64,000 bases of DNA. Origin: Acidaminobacter sp. (GTDB taxonomy: Bacteria; Bacillota_A; Clostridia; Peptostreptococcales; Acidaminobacteraceae). The notes under the pieces were generated by a model, which did no database searches, had not been told where the DNA came from, and saw nothing but the letters and a program-made list of their open reading frames with translations. The position numbers and the translations under genes were made by a program. Position 1 is the first letter of the stretch; the number at the start of each line of letters is the position of its first letter. The DNA lies in contig WXFH01000036.1 of NCBI GenBank assembly GCA_009881125.1, positions 14,682 through 78,681 of the forward strand, read 5' to 3'. Below are positions 24,858 to 34,700 of this stretch, piece by piece.

Positions 24858-26183
24858 ATGAGAAAGCCAATTGTTGCTGTCGTTGGTCGACCTAACGTAG
24901 GCAAGTCAACATTTTTTAATAAGGTAGCTGGAAAGAGAATTTCCATTGTCGAAGATACACCAGGCGTCACCAGAGACAGAATTTACGTCGACGCCGAGTG
25001 GCTCAACTACCGATTCACCATGATCGATACTGGGGGCATTGAGCCGGATTCGAAAGACATCATTTTATCGCAGATGCGCGAGCAGGCTCAGATCGCCATT
25101 GATACTGCAGACGTCATACTCTTTATGATCGACGGTAAAGCCTCCTATACCACGGGGGATGAAGAGATTGCCCTCATGCTTCAACGGGCAGGAAAACCTG
25201 TCATTCTGACAGTCAACAAAGTGGACAATGCGCTGCCAAATGAGTTCTACTATGATTATTACAATTTGGGATTAGGCGAACCGTTCCTCATTTCAGCCAT
25301 CAACGTTTTAGGACTCGGAGATCTGTTGGATGAGATCGTCAAGCATTTTCCGAAACCATCGGAAGAAGAAGGCGAAGATGAAACGATCCACGTTGCGGTC
25401 ATTGGAAAGCCGAATGCTGGAAAATCTTCACTGATCAACAGTATTTTGGGCGAACAGCGCGTCATTGTCAGTGAAATTGCCGGTACGACCCGGGATGCCA
25501 TTGATACGCCTTTTGAATACGGCAAAGATCAGTATGTCTTTATCGACACCGCCGGCATCCGCAGAAAAAGCCGCGTCAATGAAAGCATTGAGAAATACAG
25601 TATTTTGAGAGCGTTGACTGCGATTGAGCGGGCGGATGTCTGTCTTTTAGTTCTGGATGCAACTGAAGGTGTAACGGAACAGGACAAAAAAATTGCCGGG
25701 TATGCTCATGAAGCCGGCAAAGGCGTCGTTATTGTCGTTAATAAGTGGGATCTGATTGAGAAGGACAACTATACGTTTAACCAGTTCGAGAAATTGGTGC
25801 GAAATGAGCTGGCTTACATGCAGTACGCACCGATCCTTTTCGTTTCAGCGGTCACGAAACAGAGGCTGTTCAAGTTGCTAGACACAATCAAGCACGTTTC
25901 AACCGAGTGCGCCAAGCGCATTTCGACCGGCATGCTGAATGACGTCCTCAACGAGGCTGTTATGCTGACTCAGCCGCCATCAGATAAAGGCAAGCGCCTG
26001 AAGATCTATTATATGACTCAGGCCTCAGTCAAGCCTCCGACTTTCATCTTGTTTGTGAACGACCAGGAGCTGGCCCATTTTTCTTATGTCCGCTATATTG
26101 AAAACTTCCTGAGAAAGAATTTTGACTTTATTGGAACGCCAATACGTTTTATCGTCAGGGAGAAGAAGGAAGTGAAATCTTGA
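24858..26183 (+). CDS. der: Ribosome biogenesis GTPase Der
   Basis: Der (EngA) has two tandem GTPase domains and supports 50S maturation. The 441-residue protein shows the first G domain with GRPNVGKST and DTGG, a linker rich in Glu, a second G domain with GKPNAGKSS, DTAGIRRKSRV and NKWDL, and a C-terminal KH-like domain. The ATG at 24858 has AGGAG 8 nt upstream; a GTG at 24849 overlaps that site. In Clostridia plsY often lies between der and gpsA; here gpsA follows immediately, overlapping by 4 bp. Confidence 0.96.
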   Translation: MRKPIVAVVGRPNVGKSTFFNKVAGKRISIVEDTPGVTRDRIYVDAEWLNYRFTMIDTGGIEPDSKDIILSQMREQAQIAIDTADVILFMIDGKASYTTGDEEIALMLQRAGKPVILTVNKVDNALPNEFYYDYYNLGLGEPFLISAINVLGLGDLLDEIVKHFPKPSEEEGEDETIHVAVIGKPNAGKSSLINSILGEQRVIVSEIAGTTRDAIDTPFEYGKDQYVFIDTAGIRRKSRVNESIEKYSILRALTAIERADVCLLVLDATEGVTEQDKKIAGYAHEAGKGVVIVVNKWDLIEKDNYTFNQFEKLVRNELAYMQYAPILFVSAVTKQRLFKLLDTIKHVSTECAKRISTGMLNDVLNEAVMLTQPPSDKGKRLKIYYMTQASVKPPTFILFVNDQELAHFSYVRYIENFLRKNFDFIGTPIRFIVREKKEVKS

Positions 26184-27217
26184 AGATTGCGGTTTTAGGA
26201 ACCGGCAGCTGGGGCACAGCGCTGGTCAAAGTGCTGCTTGACAATGGTCAGGAAGTAGCGTTTTGGGGTCGCGACCCTCAGCAGATCGAATCCATAGGTA
26301 AAACAAAGCACAACGCGAAGTACCTTAAGGGCGTTGAGCTCAGTGGCAATATGACGGTGACAGCGGATTTGAAACAGGCGATTGCGGGGGCTGAAATTAT
26401 AGTGATCGCCGTCGCCTCTCAGGCAGTCCGAAGTTTGCTTACACAAATTGACGCAAAACTGGTATCCAAGGACACCATTTTTGTCAATGTGTCTAAGGGT
26501 ATTGAGCTCGGGACACATCAGCGGATCTCTGAAATTGTTTTGTCTTTCTTTCCAAACAATAAGTACGTGGTGCTTTCAGGACCTTCTCATGCAGAGGAGG
26601 TCTCCGCCGGAATTCCCACTACCCTGGTGTCTTCTTCGACCAGCAGAGCTGCTGCAGAGCAGGTGCAGGACGTGTTTTCGAGCGGACTGCTTCGCGTTTA
26701 CACGAATCCTGATGTCGTCGGTGTAGAGCTCGGCGGCGCACTTAAAAATATTATTGCGCTAGGCGCCGGGATCAGTGATGGACTTGGGTTTGGAGACAAT
26801 TCCAAAGCAGCGCTGATGACCCGGGGCATTGCTGAAATTGCCCGGCTCGGGCGTTCGCTCGGCGCCAGCAGCGCTACTTTTCAAGGACTTAGCGGCATTG
26901 GTGACTTGATTGTCACTTGTACCAGCTTGCACAGCAGAAACAGAAGATTTGGCATGCTGATTGGACAGGGCATTGCTGTTGACCTGGCACTGAAGGAGAT
27001 CAACATGGTCGTCGAAGGCTACTATACCATCCATTCCGCCTATGAACTCTCTCAGATTGAAGGGGTGGAAATGCCTATCACCAGAGAGCTGTACAGAATC
27101 CTTTATGAAGGTGAAGATGCCAGAGACTCCGTGAAACGCCTAATGCTGAGAGGTAAAAAGCACGAACTGGAAGAGGCAGCTGAAGCCCTGAAAATTTGGG
27201 ATGTTCCAGGCTTATAG
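26180..27217 (+). CDS. gpsA: Glycerol-3-phosphate dehydrogenase [NAD(P)+]
   Basis: GpsA reduces dihydroxyacetone phosphate to sn-glycerol-3-phosphate for phospholipid synthesis in the cytosol. The 345-residue protein starts KIAVLGTGSWGTALVKVL, a Rossmann NAD(P) loop, and has SGPSHAEEV, the catalytic lysine in ELGGALKNIIALGAGISDGLGFGDN and GLSGIGDLIVTC. The start is TTG 26180, overlapping the der stop; GAAGGAAGTG lies upstream. Length and motifs are typical. Confidence 0.95.
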   Translation: MKIAVLGTGSWGTALVKVLLDNGQEVAFWGRDPQQIESIGKTKHNAKYLKGVELSGNMTVTADLKQAIAGAEIIVIAVASQAVRSLLTQIDAKLVSKDTIFVNVSKGIELGTHQRISEIVLSFFPNNKYVVLSGPSHAEEVSAGIPTTLVSSSTSRAAAEQVQDVFSSGLLRVYTNPDVVGVELGGALKNIIALGAGISDGLGFGDNSKAALMTRGIAEIARLGRSLGASSATFQGLSGIGDLIVTCTSLHSRNRRFGMLIGQGIAVDLALKEINMVVEGYYTIHSAYELSQIEGVEMPITRELYRILYEGEDARDSVKRLMLRGKKHELEEAAEALKIWDVPGL

Positions 27218-27228
27218 AACTGTAAAAC

Positions 27229-27257
27229 TTTACAGACCTGCTCACTTCTTTTACAAT
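27229..27257 (+). promoter_or_regulatory. Sigma-A-type promoter ahead of the 27296 gene
   Basis: TTTACA (27229-27234) and TACAAT (27252-27257) are exactly 17 bp apart, directly after gpsA. It probably drives the small membrane protein, HlyD-like, yggS, sepF, yggT and ylmH series. Confidence 0.65.
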
Positions 27258-27295
27258 AGGAATGAGATATAGTATGGATCAAGGAGGGACATGGC

Positions 27296-27667
27296 ATGCT
27301 TGATCAATTGACTGCGCTGCTAATTTCATTGCTTATGCTGTCCGTGATGGGCTACCTGATGTCTGCCCTTAAGGAAACAATGGACTTTAAAAGGGCAGTT
27401 GTGCGCTTTAAAAGCCGCAAGGTCACTCAAAGCCTGATTGATCAGTACGATGTGAAAATCTTTAAACTTGGCGGCAGACGCGTCAATATTGGAGATGAAG
27501 TCAAAATTGTGCTTGAGAATGAAGAGCAATTAAAAGGCTGTGTTCTCGGTGCAAGAAAAAAACTGAACTCGCTGGCGTTGATCACCGAGCTTGATGAAAT
27601 CGTCGAGCTGAACATCAGGCAAATTAGAAAGCTGAAAATCGTGACCAAATATGGCCGTTTGTTTTGA
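27296..27667 (+). CDS. Small membrane-anchored protein of unknown function
   Basis: I do not recognise this 123-residue protein with certainty. It has an N-terminal membrane helix (about 4-24), a basic amphipathic stretch (31-50), and a C-terminal beta-rich part at about 56-115 (GDEVKIVL, QLKGCVLGARKK, SLALITELDEIVEL, IRQIRKLKIV). The strand pattern resembles a small Sm-like or SH3-like barrel, which is an inference from pattern only. The ATG at 27296 follows AAGGAGG by 8 nt; an ATG at 27291 leads to a stop after six codons. It has its own promoter and begins a run of envelope/division genes, 45 bp before the HlyD-like gene, so the two may work together. Confidence 0.75.
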   Translation: MLDQLTALLISLLMLSVMGYLMSALKETMDFKRAVVRFKSRKVTQSLIDQYDVKIFKLGGRRVNIGDEVKIVLENEEQLKGCVLGARKKLNSLALITELDEIVELNIRQIRKLKIVTKYGRLF

Positions 27668-27712
27668 TACAGACAAAACAAAATAAGATGTTCAAGAACA
27701 GGAGAGGGTGAA

Positions 27713-28954
27713 ATGAGAATCAAACATTATGGGCGGTTTTTTATGTCCATGCTGATTCTGGTGCTGGCCCTGTCTGCGGTTGGGATGATGATTTACCGCA
27801 CCTGGTTCCTTAAAGAAACTGCGTATGAAGTGACTTATGACACACTTGACATTGACAAAACCTACGCTTCTGTAATTTTCAGGAGGGAAACCCTGGTAAG
27901 AAGCAACGTTGGTGGCAGTGCAGCATATGCGGCTGAGGACGGATCGAGGATAAAACGCGGTGAAAAAATCATGGAAATTCAGAGTGATGGACAGACCGCC
28001 GCAGCATCAGTCGAAGAAGCGCCACTGACCTCAATAAAAATTGACGAAATGCTGACCGGTGACATTGACAATCTCAATAAAGAAATTGAACAACTTGAAG
28101 ATACGATCCATGAGGAAGCCGCCCTGCAAAACTTTGAACGCGTCGCGGAACTCCGCAAGGATTTGATGCTGAAGCTCGATAAGAAGGTCAAATTACTTGA
28201 TGATAAGAGCCTTTTGCGAAAAGGCGCCTCCTCCTTTAAACAGGCTTATGTTGGATCTCTGGAAGCGGTTGAGGGTGAGCTGGTTGAGTTTTTCAGCCAG
28301 GATGCAGGCATTGTATCCTACGAGACAGACGGCCTGGAGCAGACGCTGACTATTGAAAATCTATACACTCTAGATTATGGTAAATTGATGAGCGAGACGC
28401 CGCCGGTGATGAAGGATTTGACCACAGAGCTGGTCGTGCCCGGCAGTATCGTTTACAGACTGATTGATCCTTCCGCCTGGTTTATTGCAGCGCTGATTGA
28501 GAAGGAAGAAATTGACCTTTATGAAAAAGACAAAGTGCTGGATGTTGAATTTGATGGGACTAAGATCGTTGGGTCCGTTGCGGATGCGTTTGAGAGCGGC
28601 GGAAAAGGGATCCTGGTGATCAAAATTAACGAGCTTCATCCGGCTTTTTATACGAAGCGTTATGTAGATGTTCGGATTGTAAGAGAGAATTTTCAAGGTC
28701 TTAAAGTATTGAAATCATCAATAGTTACGCTCGAAGGCACAACTGGTGTATTCGTTCTCGACATTGATCACCGGGCGATCTTCAGGCCGGTTAAAATCCT
28801 GGGCTATAACGAGGACTATGCCGTTGTCAAGGATGGGTATCTGACATCGACCGCTGAGAGCGGCTCTGAACGTGTCAAGACACTTGAAGTTCGCAATTTG
28901 GTGTTGATAGATCCAACCGGCGTCAAGTCCGGTGACAAATTTGAACAGAGGTGA
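27713..28954 (+). CDS. HlyD-like membrane-anchored protein (membrane-fusion-protein fold)
   Basis: This 413-residue protein has one N-terminal membrane helix (about 9-29) and a large extracytoplasmic part: a lipoyl-like half-motif (VRSNVGGSAAYAAEDGSRIKRGEKIMEIQ), a long alpha hairpin (about 105-165, IDNLNKEIEQLEDTIHEE), then beta-rich barrel regions. That is the plan of HlyD/MFP adaptor proteins. No efflux ATPase or permease is nearby. Similar orphan HlyD-like genes sit next to yggS/sepF in other Clostridia, as far as I recall. A scaffold or septal role rather than export is possible. AGGAGAGGG lies 5 nt before ATG 27713. Confidence 0.78.
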   Translation: MRIKHYGRFFMSMLILVLALSAVGMMIYRTWFLKETAYEVTYDTLDIDKTYASVIFRRETLVRSNVGGSAAYAAEDGSRIKRGEKIMEIQSDGQTAAASVEEAPLTSIKIDEMLTGDIDNLNKEIEQLEDTIHEEAALQNFERVAELRKDLMLKLDKKVKLLDDKSLLRKGASSFKQAYVGSLEAVEGELVEFFSQDAGIVSYETDGLEQTLTIENLYTLDYGKLMSETPPVMKDLTTELVVPGSIVYRLIDPSAWFIAALIEKEEIDLYEKDKVLDVEFDGTKIVGSVADAFESGGKGILVIKINELHPAFYTKRYVDVRIVRENFQGLKVLKSSIVTLEGTTGVFVLDIDHRAIFRPVKILGYNEDYAVVKDGYLTSTAESGSERVKTLEVRNLVLIDPTGVKSGDKFEQR

Positions 28955-28959
28955 AAGTA

Positions 28960-29658
28960 ATGATGACAACGGAGAAGCTGCAGAATCATTTGAAGCATGT
29001 CGAGTCCCGGATTCGCGAGGCAGCGATCCGATCCGGCAGGGCACCAGATGCTATTCAGCTGGTCGCCGTCACAAAGACTCAAAGCGTTGAGACTTTGGAG
29101 AAGGCTTATGCGGCCGGTGTAAGAACCGTAGGCGAAAACCGGGTCCAGGAACTTTTAGCCAAATGGCCGAGCTTCGAAGATCGCTTTGAGTGGCATATTA
29201 TTGGTCATTTACAATCGAATAAGGTTAAATACATTATTGATAAAGTCGCCCTCATCCACTCCGTTGACAGTCTAAAGCTCGCTCAGGAAATTTCAAGGCA
29301 GGCCATCAAAATTGGCAAAGTCATGCCAGTATTGATCCAGGTGAATCCGGCTGAGGAAGAGACAAAATTTGGGCTTTCAAGCAGTGAAGTCGAGTTGCTG
29401 GTCAGGGAAGCGGCCTTGCTGCCCGGAATCAAAATTCAGGGACTTATGACCATTGCGCCTTTTGTTGAAGATGAGGGGCTGCTCAGACAGGTTTTCAGCG
29501 AAATGCGACAGATCTTTGACCATTTGAAAGAAGTGTCTATACAAGGTGTTGAGATGAAGTACCTTTCCATGGGGATGACTCATGATTTTGAGATTGCCAT
29601 TGAAGAAGGTGCGACAATGGTGCGTATTGGATCAGGTTTATTTGGTGAAAGACAGTAG
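28960..29658 (+). CDS. yggS: PLP homeostasis protein, YggS/YlmE family
   Basis: YggS (YlmE, PLPBP) is a fold-type III pyridoxal-phosphate-binding protein that buffers PLP and affects amino-acid metabolism. The 232-residue protein has LVAVTKTQSVETL with the PLP-binding lysine, the GENRVQE motif, WHIIGHLQSNKVK, HSVDS, and the C-terminal SMGMTHDFEIAIEEGATMVRIGSGLFG. ATG 28960 is chosen because GAGGTGA ends 5 nt upstream; the preceding GTG at 28951 lies inside that site. It heads the yggS-sepF-yggT-ylmH series typical of Gram-positive genomes. Confidence 0.92.
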   Translation: MMTTEKLQNHLKHVESRIREAAIRSGRAPDAIQLVAVTKTQSVETLEKAYAAGVRTVGENRVQELLAKWPSFEDRFEWHIIGHLQSNKVKYIIDKVALIHSVDSLKLAQEISRQAIKIGKVMPVLIQVNPAEEETKFGLSSSEVELLVREAALLPGIKIQGLMTIAPFVEDEGLLRQVFSEMRQIFDHLKEVSIQGVEMKYLSMGMTHDFEIAIEEGATMVRIGSGLFGERQ

Positions 29659-29750
29659 AAGAGGGCTGAAATTCCTTTTGTGGCAATAAGTGACTTAAAA
29701 TGACCATCGGCAAAGAACAGCACTGCAATTTGAGAAAGGGGCGCTAACCC

Positions 29751-30224
29751 ATGGCAGAAAAATTTATTGACAAAGTCAGAAGCATGATGGGATTTGAGAC
29801 TTCTCAGGATGAGGAAGTGTATGAGGAAGACTTTGCGGAGGATGATGACGTGTACGATCGCAGTTACGCCGGAGCACCAGGAACTTATGCGAATCCGAAT
29901 AAGGTCGTCAATCTTCACAAAAACCAGAGCATGAAAGTCGTGTTGTATCAGCCGAGAGATTTTGAAGATACACGTGCTGTCATTGACAGCCTTAAGACAA
30001 AAAAACCGGTCATATTGAACATTGAAGAGCTCGACCCTGAGCTTGCCAGGAAAATTTTTGATTTTTGCAGCGGCGCGCTTTATGCCATTGATGGGCACAT
30101 CCAGAAGGTATCCAGGGGCATCTTTATCCTGGCGCCCAGCAATGTGGACATTTCTGGGGATGTACGCGGCGAACTGGAAAACAAAGGCGTTTTCGCCTGG
30201 TCGACACGAAAAGACAGCTTCTAA
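29751..30224 (+). CDS. sepF: Cell division protein SepF
   Basis: SepF binds the FtsZ tail and tethers it to the membrane. The 157-residue protein begins with an amphipathic membrane-binding helix (AEKFIDKVRSMMGF), has an acidic linker (DEEVYEEDFAEDDD) and ends in the DUF552 core at about 62-150, including VVLYQPRDFEDTRAVIDSL, RKIFDFCSGALYAIDG and IFILAPSNVDISGD. Since no ftsA is present in the division cluster, SepF is the most likely membrane anchor of FtsZ here. GAAAGGGGC lies upstream of ATG 29751. Confidence 0.92.
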   Translation: MAEKFIDKVRSMMGFETSQDEEVYEEDFAEDDDVYDRSYAGAPGTYANPNKVVNLHKNQSMKVVLYQPRDFEDTRAVIDSLKTKKPVILNIEELDPELARKIFDFCSGALYAIDGHIQKVSRGIFILAPSNVDISGDVRGELENKGVFAWSTRKDSF

Positions 30225-30240
30225 AAGCAGGAGGATTTAA

Positions 30241-30498
30241 ATGTATTTGTTTAAGACAACCATGATCTATTTTTTGAATCTGGTGGTATTTTTAATCCTG
30301 ATTCGAGCAGTGCTGAGCTGGTTTATCAGAGATTTGAGAAATCCCATTGCTGCATTTGTGTACCAGGTGACGGAGCCTCTGCTCTCGCCATTCAGACAGA
30401 TCGTTCAGCGGCTTGGCTATAACGGCATGATCGATTTTTCGCCTATTCTGTTGATTATAACGGTTCAGTTGCTGTCTAATTTCATTATTGGCTTATGA
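30241..30498 (+). CDS. ylmG: YggT family membrane protein (YlmG)
   Basis: This 85-residue integral membrane protein has two hydrophobic segments (about 8-27 and 60-83) and the family motif region IRAVLSWFIRDLRNPIAAFVYQVTEPLLSPFRQI. YlmG/YggT proteins are encoded between sepF and ylmH in many bacteria. A role in division or membrane-protein organisation is suspected but not proven. AGGAGGA lies 6 nt before ATG 30241, and its stop overlaps the ylmH start by 4 bp. Confidence 0.88.
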   Translation: MYLFKTTMIYFLNLVVFLILIRAVLSWFIRDLRNPIAAFVYQVTEPLLSPFRQIVQRLGYNGMIDFSPILLIITVQLLSNFIIGL

Positions 30499-31292
30499 TG
30501 GACCGGGTGAAGTGGCTGGAGGGTGCGAGAGAGGATACGACGCGCGCGCAAATGGCAAAAGTCTATGACCAGCTGTCTCAGTGTCAGCGGCAGAACAGAC
30601 CTGTTTTCACGGATTTTGTCAATCCGGTGGTCCAGGATTTGTGCAGATCCCACTTTGCCGCTACAAAAGACAAAGATTTGCCTGAGATGCGCTTTGAAGG
30701 CGGACATCCCGGATTCGAATCCTGTGTGATAGGATTTTATCCACAGGGTGATTCTTTTGAACTGCATCCGGTGCCTATGGTGCTGCTCGAGATCAGCGCG
30801 CTTGAAGTGACAGCGGCTTGGTCCCACAGAGATCTGCTTGGCAGTCTTCTTGGGCTGGGACTCGCCAGGGAGAAGTTTGGCGACCTTAGAAACGGGGAGA
30901 AGGCCGCTTTTGTGTTCGTGCTTGAAAAACTGGCACCTTTTGTCATAAACACACTGGCGCGCGTCTCAAGAGATCCGGTCAGCGTCAGAGAAGTACCCTG
31001 GACAGAATTTCCGTCAGAGGATGCGGGCGGTGAGCTGCTGTTCAGGACGGTGAAGTCAACCCGGCTCGATGCTGTTATTGCAGCGGGTTTTGACCTGTCA
31101 AGGAGTCAGGCGCAAAAGCTCGTGGAGGCAGAGCGTGTGAAGGTGAACCACAGACCTGAGAACAGGCCTGACAAATCCGTTCCGGACGACGCTGTGATTT
31201 CTGTGAGAGGGTATGGACGTTTAGTGCTGGCGGCGAACCTTGGGAGCTCGAAAAAGGACAGGACCAAGATGCAGCTCAAGCGTTTTTGTTGA
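30495..31292 (+). CDS. ylmH: S4-domain RNA-binding protein YlmH
   Basis: YlmH is an S4-domain protein linked in Bacillus to rescue of stalled large ribosomal subunits alongside RqcH, whose homologue is also in this window. The 265-residue protein has an N-terminal domain with RPVFTDFVNPVVQDLC and LGSLLGLGLAREKFGDL and a C-terminal S4 domain at about 185-245 (TRLDAVIAAGFDLSRSQAQKLVEAERVKVNHR). divIVA normally follows in this position but is missing; a T-box-controlled ileS comes next. The start ATG 30495 overlaps the yggT stop; a second ATG is adjacent. Confidence 0.9.
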   Translation: MMDRVKWLEGAREDTTRAQMAKVYDQLSQCQRQNRPVFTDFVNPVVQDLCRSHFAATKDKDLPEMRFEGGHPGFESCVIGFYPQGDSFELHPVPMVLLEISALEVTAAWSHRDLLGSLLGLGLAREKFGDLRNGEKAAFVFVLEKLAPFVINTLARVSRDPVSVREVPWTEFPSEDAGGELLFRTVKSTRLDAVIAAGFDLSRSQAQKLVEAERVKVNHRPENRPDKSVPDDAVISVRGYGRLVLAANLGSSKKDRTKMQLKRFC

Positions 31293-31367
31293 GGACTGCT
31301 TTTGTCAGCCTTTGTCACTTGAAATACAATGAGCGCAAAGGTTCGCATGCGGTTTCAACAAATGTGG

Positions 31368-31396
31368 TTGACGCTCAAAAGAAATTGTAATATAAT
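31368..31396 (+). promoter_or_regulatory. Strong sigma-A-type promoter of the ileS leader
   Basis: TTGACG (31368-31373) and TATAAT (31391-31396) are separated by 17 bp. The start should lie near 31403, at the beginning of the T-box leader. Confidence 0.88.
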
Positions 31397-31402
31397 TTTG
31401 CA

Positions 31403-31655
31403 GTGTATACAGCGTTGAAGGGAAGAGTATTTCAGATCATGCGTCTCAAGAGAGCCGGTAAAGGGTGGAAACCGGTGGCCATGCTGAAGGAAAATCGCCC
31501 CAGAGCTTCCGCGTGAGCTTGTGATCAGGTTAGCGGCGGACGTACAAACCGCGTTAAGGTTTTTTGAGTGGTGTCTCTTTATTTACGGAGACTCAAGCTG
31601 GGTGGTACCGCGATTGATGATCGTCCCTGGGCATGTTTGCTCAGGTTTTTTTTGT
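31403..31655 (+). ncRNA. T-box leader of ileS (isoleucine specifier)
   Basis: This leader senses uncharged tRNA-Ile and controls termination before ileS. Visible elements in order are AGTA of the stem I S-turn (31426-31429), the AGAGAG-CCGG and GGTGGAAACCGG distal stem I features (31449-31474), GGAA followed by the specifier triplet ATC (31494-31496, an Ile codon) and CCCCAGAGC. The T-box sequence GGGTGGTACCGCG follows at 31600-31612, and then a terminator with CCTGGGC (31626-31632) and GCTCAGG (31639-31645) and eight T residues. A strong promoter lies just upstream. The 5' end is inferred from the promoter. Confidence 0.92.
31626..31653 (+). terminator. T-box-controlled terminator hairpin
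   Basis: CCTGGGC and GCTCAGG pair (with one G-T pair) around a 6-nt loop, followed by eight T residues. It should be disrupted when uncharged tRNA-Ile stabilises the antiterminator formed with the T-box sequence. Confidence 0.88.
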
Positions 31656-31705
31656 TTCTTAAGTCCGGCTGATTGTCGGAACTACTTGAATAGGGGTGTA
31701 GATGC

Positions 31706-34700
31706 GTGGGTTATCCTGAATTGTCGAAGAAACCAGTTTCCGAAACGGAGCAAGTATTACGAGGTCATTGGGACCAGATTGATTTGCTGCATCAAAGTGT
31801 CAACAGTCGTGAAGGCAGACCAGGCTTTGTCTTTTATGATGGACCGCCAACCGCAAATGGACGTCCCGGCATTCACCACGTCCTCGCGCGTGCGTTGAAA
31901 GATTCTATTTGCCGCTATAAAACCATGCAAGGCTATCAAGTCAAGCGAAAAGCCGGCTGGGATACGCATGGTCTTCCGGTGGAGATTGAGGTTGAAAAAC
32001 GTCTGAACCTCAATAACAAGTTGGAAATCGAGTCTTATGGCATTGAAAACTTCAACCATCAGTGCCGTGAATCTGTTTTTGAATATGAAAGTGTGTGGCG
32101 GGATCAGACCGAGCGCATGGCATATTTGATCGATCTTGAAAATCCGTATATTACCCTCGACAATGATTATATTGAAACCGAGTGGTGGATCCTGGACCAG
32201 TTCTTTAAACAAGGCTATATCTATGAAGGCCACAAAATTCTTCCTTACTGCGCTCGCTGCGGTACCGGCCTGGCTTCCCACGAGGTCGCGCAAGGTTATC
32301 AGGAAATCAAGACCGCCACGGTCTATGTCAAATTTAAGCGTAAAGACGCGGACGAGTACTTCCTCGTTTGGACGACGACACCTTGGACACTGGCTTCCAA
32401 TGTGGCTTTAACTGTCAGTGCCAAAGAAGTTTATGTCAAAGTCAGACAAAATGATGAGATCTACTACGTCGCTAAGGCACTGGCGCCCGCTGTACTTGGC
32501 AAAGAGTATGAAGTTCTGGAGGAAATTGACGGCAAGTCCCTTGAGTATGTCGAATACGAGCAGCTCATGCCGTTCGTCAAAGCAGATAAGAAAGCGTTTT
32601 ACGTCACTTTGGCAGATTATGTCACGACCGATGATGGTACGGGCATAGTTCATACCGCACCTGCATTTGGCGAGGACGACTATAATACCGGCGTCCGTTA
32701 CAACTTGCCGGTTCTGCAGCCCGTCAACGAGGACGGAAAATATACCGAAACACCTTGGGAAGGCAAATTTGTCATGGACGCGGATCCGGAGATTATCGAG
32801 TGGCTCAAGGAGACCGGGAAGCTTTACAAGCGCCAAACCATGGCCCATAACTATCCGCACTGCTGGCGCTGCAAAACGCCGCTCCTGTATTATGCAAAGC
32901 CAAGCTGGTATATTGAAATGACGAAATTCCGAGATCAACTGATCGAGAATAACAATTCCGTCAACTGGCACCCTTCCTATGTGGGTGAAAAGCGTTTTGG
33001 AAACTGGCTGGAGAATGTCAATGACTGGGCGATCTCCCGCAGCCGTTATTGGGGGACGCCGCTCAATATTTGGAGATGTGATGAGTGTGGCCATACGACT
33101 TCAGTAGCATCGAGACAAGAGCTGGTGGATCGAGCGAAGGAAGAAATTGGACTCGACATAGAGCTTCACCGTCCATATGTCGATGGTATTCACCTGACCT
33201 GCGACAAGTGCAGCAGCAATATGACGCGGGTTACTGATGTCATAGACTGCTGGTTTGACAGCGGTGCAATGCCGTTTGCCCAACACCACTGGCCTTTTGA
33301 GAACAAGGAGAATTTCGATCAGCTTTTCCCTGCGGATTTCATCTGCGAAGGTATTGATCAGACCCGTGGATGGTTCTATTCGCTGCTTGCCATTTCTACT
33401 TTTGTCATGGACAAGGCGCCATACAAGAACGTCTTGGTCAACGACCTGATTCTGGATAAGGAAGGCAAGAAAATGTCCAAATCCAGGGGCAATATTGTAG
33501 ATTCCTTCAAGCTGTTTGATCAATACGGCGCTGACGTTGTCCGCTGGTATCTCTATTTTGTATCCCCGGCCTGGACGCCAACCAAATTTGACGAAGAGGG
33601 TGTTCGTGAGGTTGAAAGCAAGTTCTTCCGAACCATTAAAAACGTCTACAATTTCTTCAGCCTCTATGCGAACACGGATAAGGTCGATGCGACAGCTCAA
33701 TTTGTCGCGCCTGCAGACCGCCCTGAGCTCGACCGCTGGGTGCTTTCAAAACTGAATCGTTTGGTAAATGAAACCACCGAAGCCCTCGAAGCTTTTGACA
33801 CAACGAAAGCAGTCAGAAAGATTCAGGAGTTTGTCAATGAAGACTTGTCAAACTGGTATATCCGCCGCTCCAGACGTCGTTTCTGGGAGACGGAAATGTC
33901 CGAAGACAAAATTGCAGTTTACAACACGACTTATGAGACACTCATCACAGTCTGCAAACTGGCTGCGCCTTTCGCGCCATACGTAACCGAAGAGATTTAC
34001 CGCAGCCTGACAGGTGAAATGTCTGTACATCTGGCTATGTTCCCGGCTGCTGACGAAGCGCTGATCGATGAGCGAGTTGAACAGAGAATGGACTTGATTC
34101 GCGACTTGGTGACATTGGGCCGAGGCGCGCGTGAATCCGTCAAAATTAAAGTGCGTCAGCCAATTCAACGCGTTTATGTGGACGGACGTTATGAAGCTCT
34201 GATTTCAGATCTTTCTGATCTGATCGAAGAGGAGCTTAATGTCAAGGAAGTGGTCTTTGCTGAAGACCTGGGTCTTTACATGAACTTCTCACTGAAGCCA
34301 AACTTTAAAGTGCTGGGTCCTATTTTGGGCAGCAAAATGGGGGCTTTCTCAAAAGCGCTTCAAAATGTCAGCCCGCAAACAGCAGCCCCAGTCCTGAACA
34401 GCGGCGGAACTTTTGACATTGATCTGGAAGGGGAATCCTTCACGCTGGATCAGGAAAATGTTCTCGTCAACATTTCAGCTAAAGACGGCTTTACTGTGGG
34501 TATGGACAATAACCTGTTCATGATCCTCGACACCACCCTGACTGACGAACTGATTCTCGAAGGCTATGCCCGAGAGTTGATTTCAAGAGTTCAGCAGATG
34601 CGTAAAGCAAATGATTTCAACGTTCTTGATGAAATTAAAATTTTCTATGAATGTGACGATCGCTTTGATGCCGGCATTATGGCACATCAGGCGTACATCA

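Noticed and set aside
31436..31438. ATC at 31436-31438 as the T-box specifier.
   Set aside because: It lies on the 5' side of stem I. The canonical position, after GGAA and before CCCCAGAG, is the ATC at 31494-31496.
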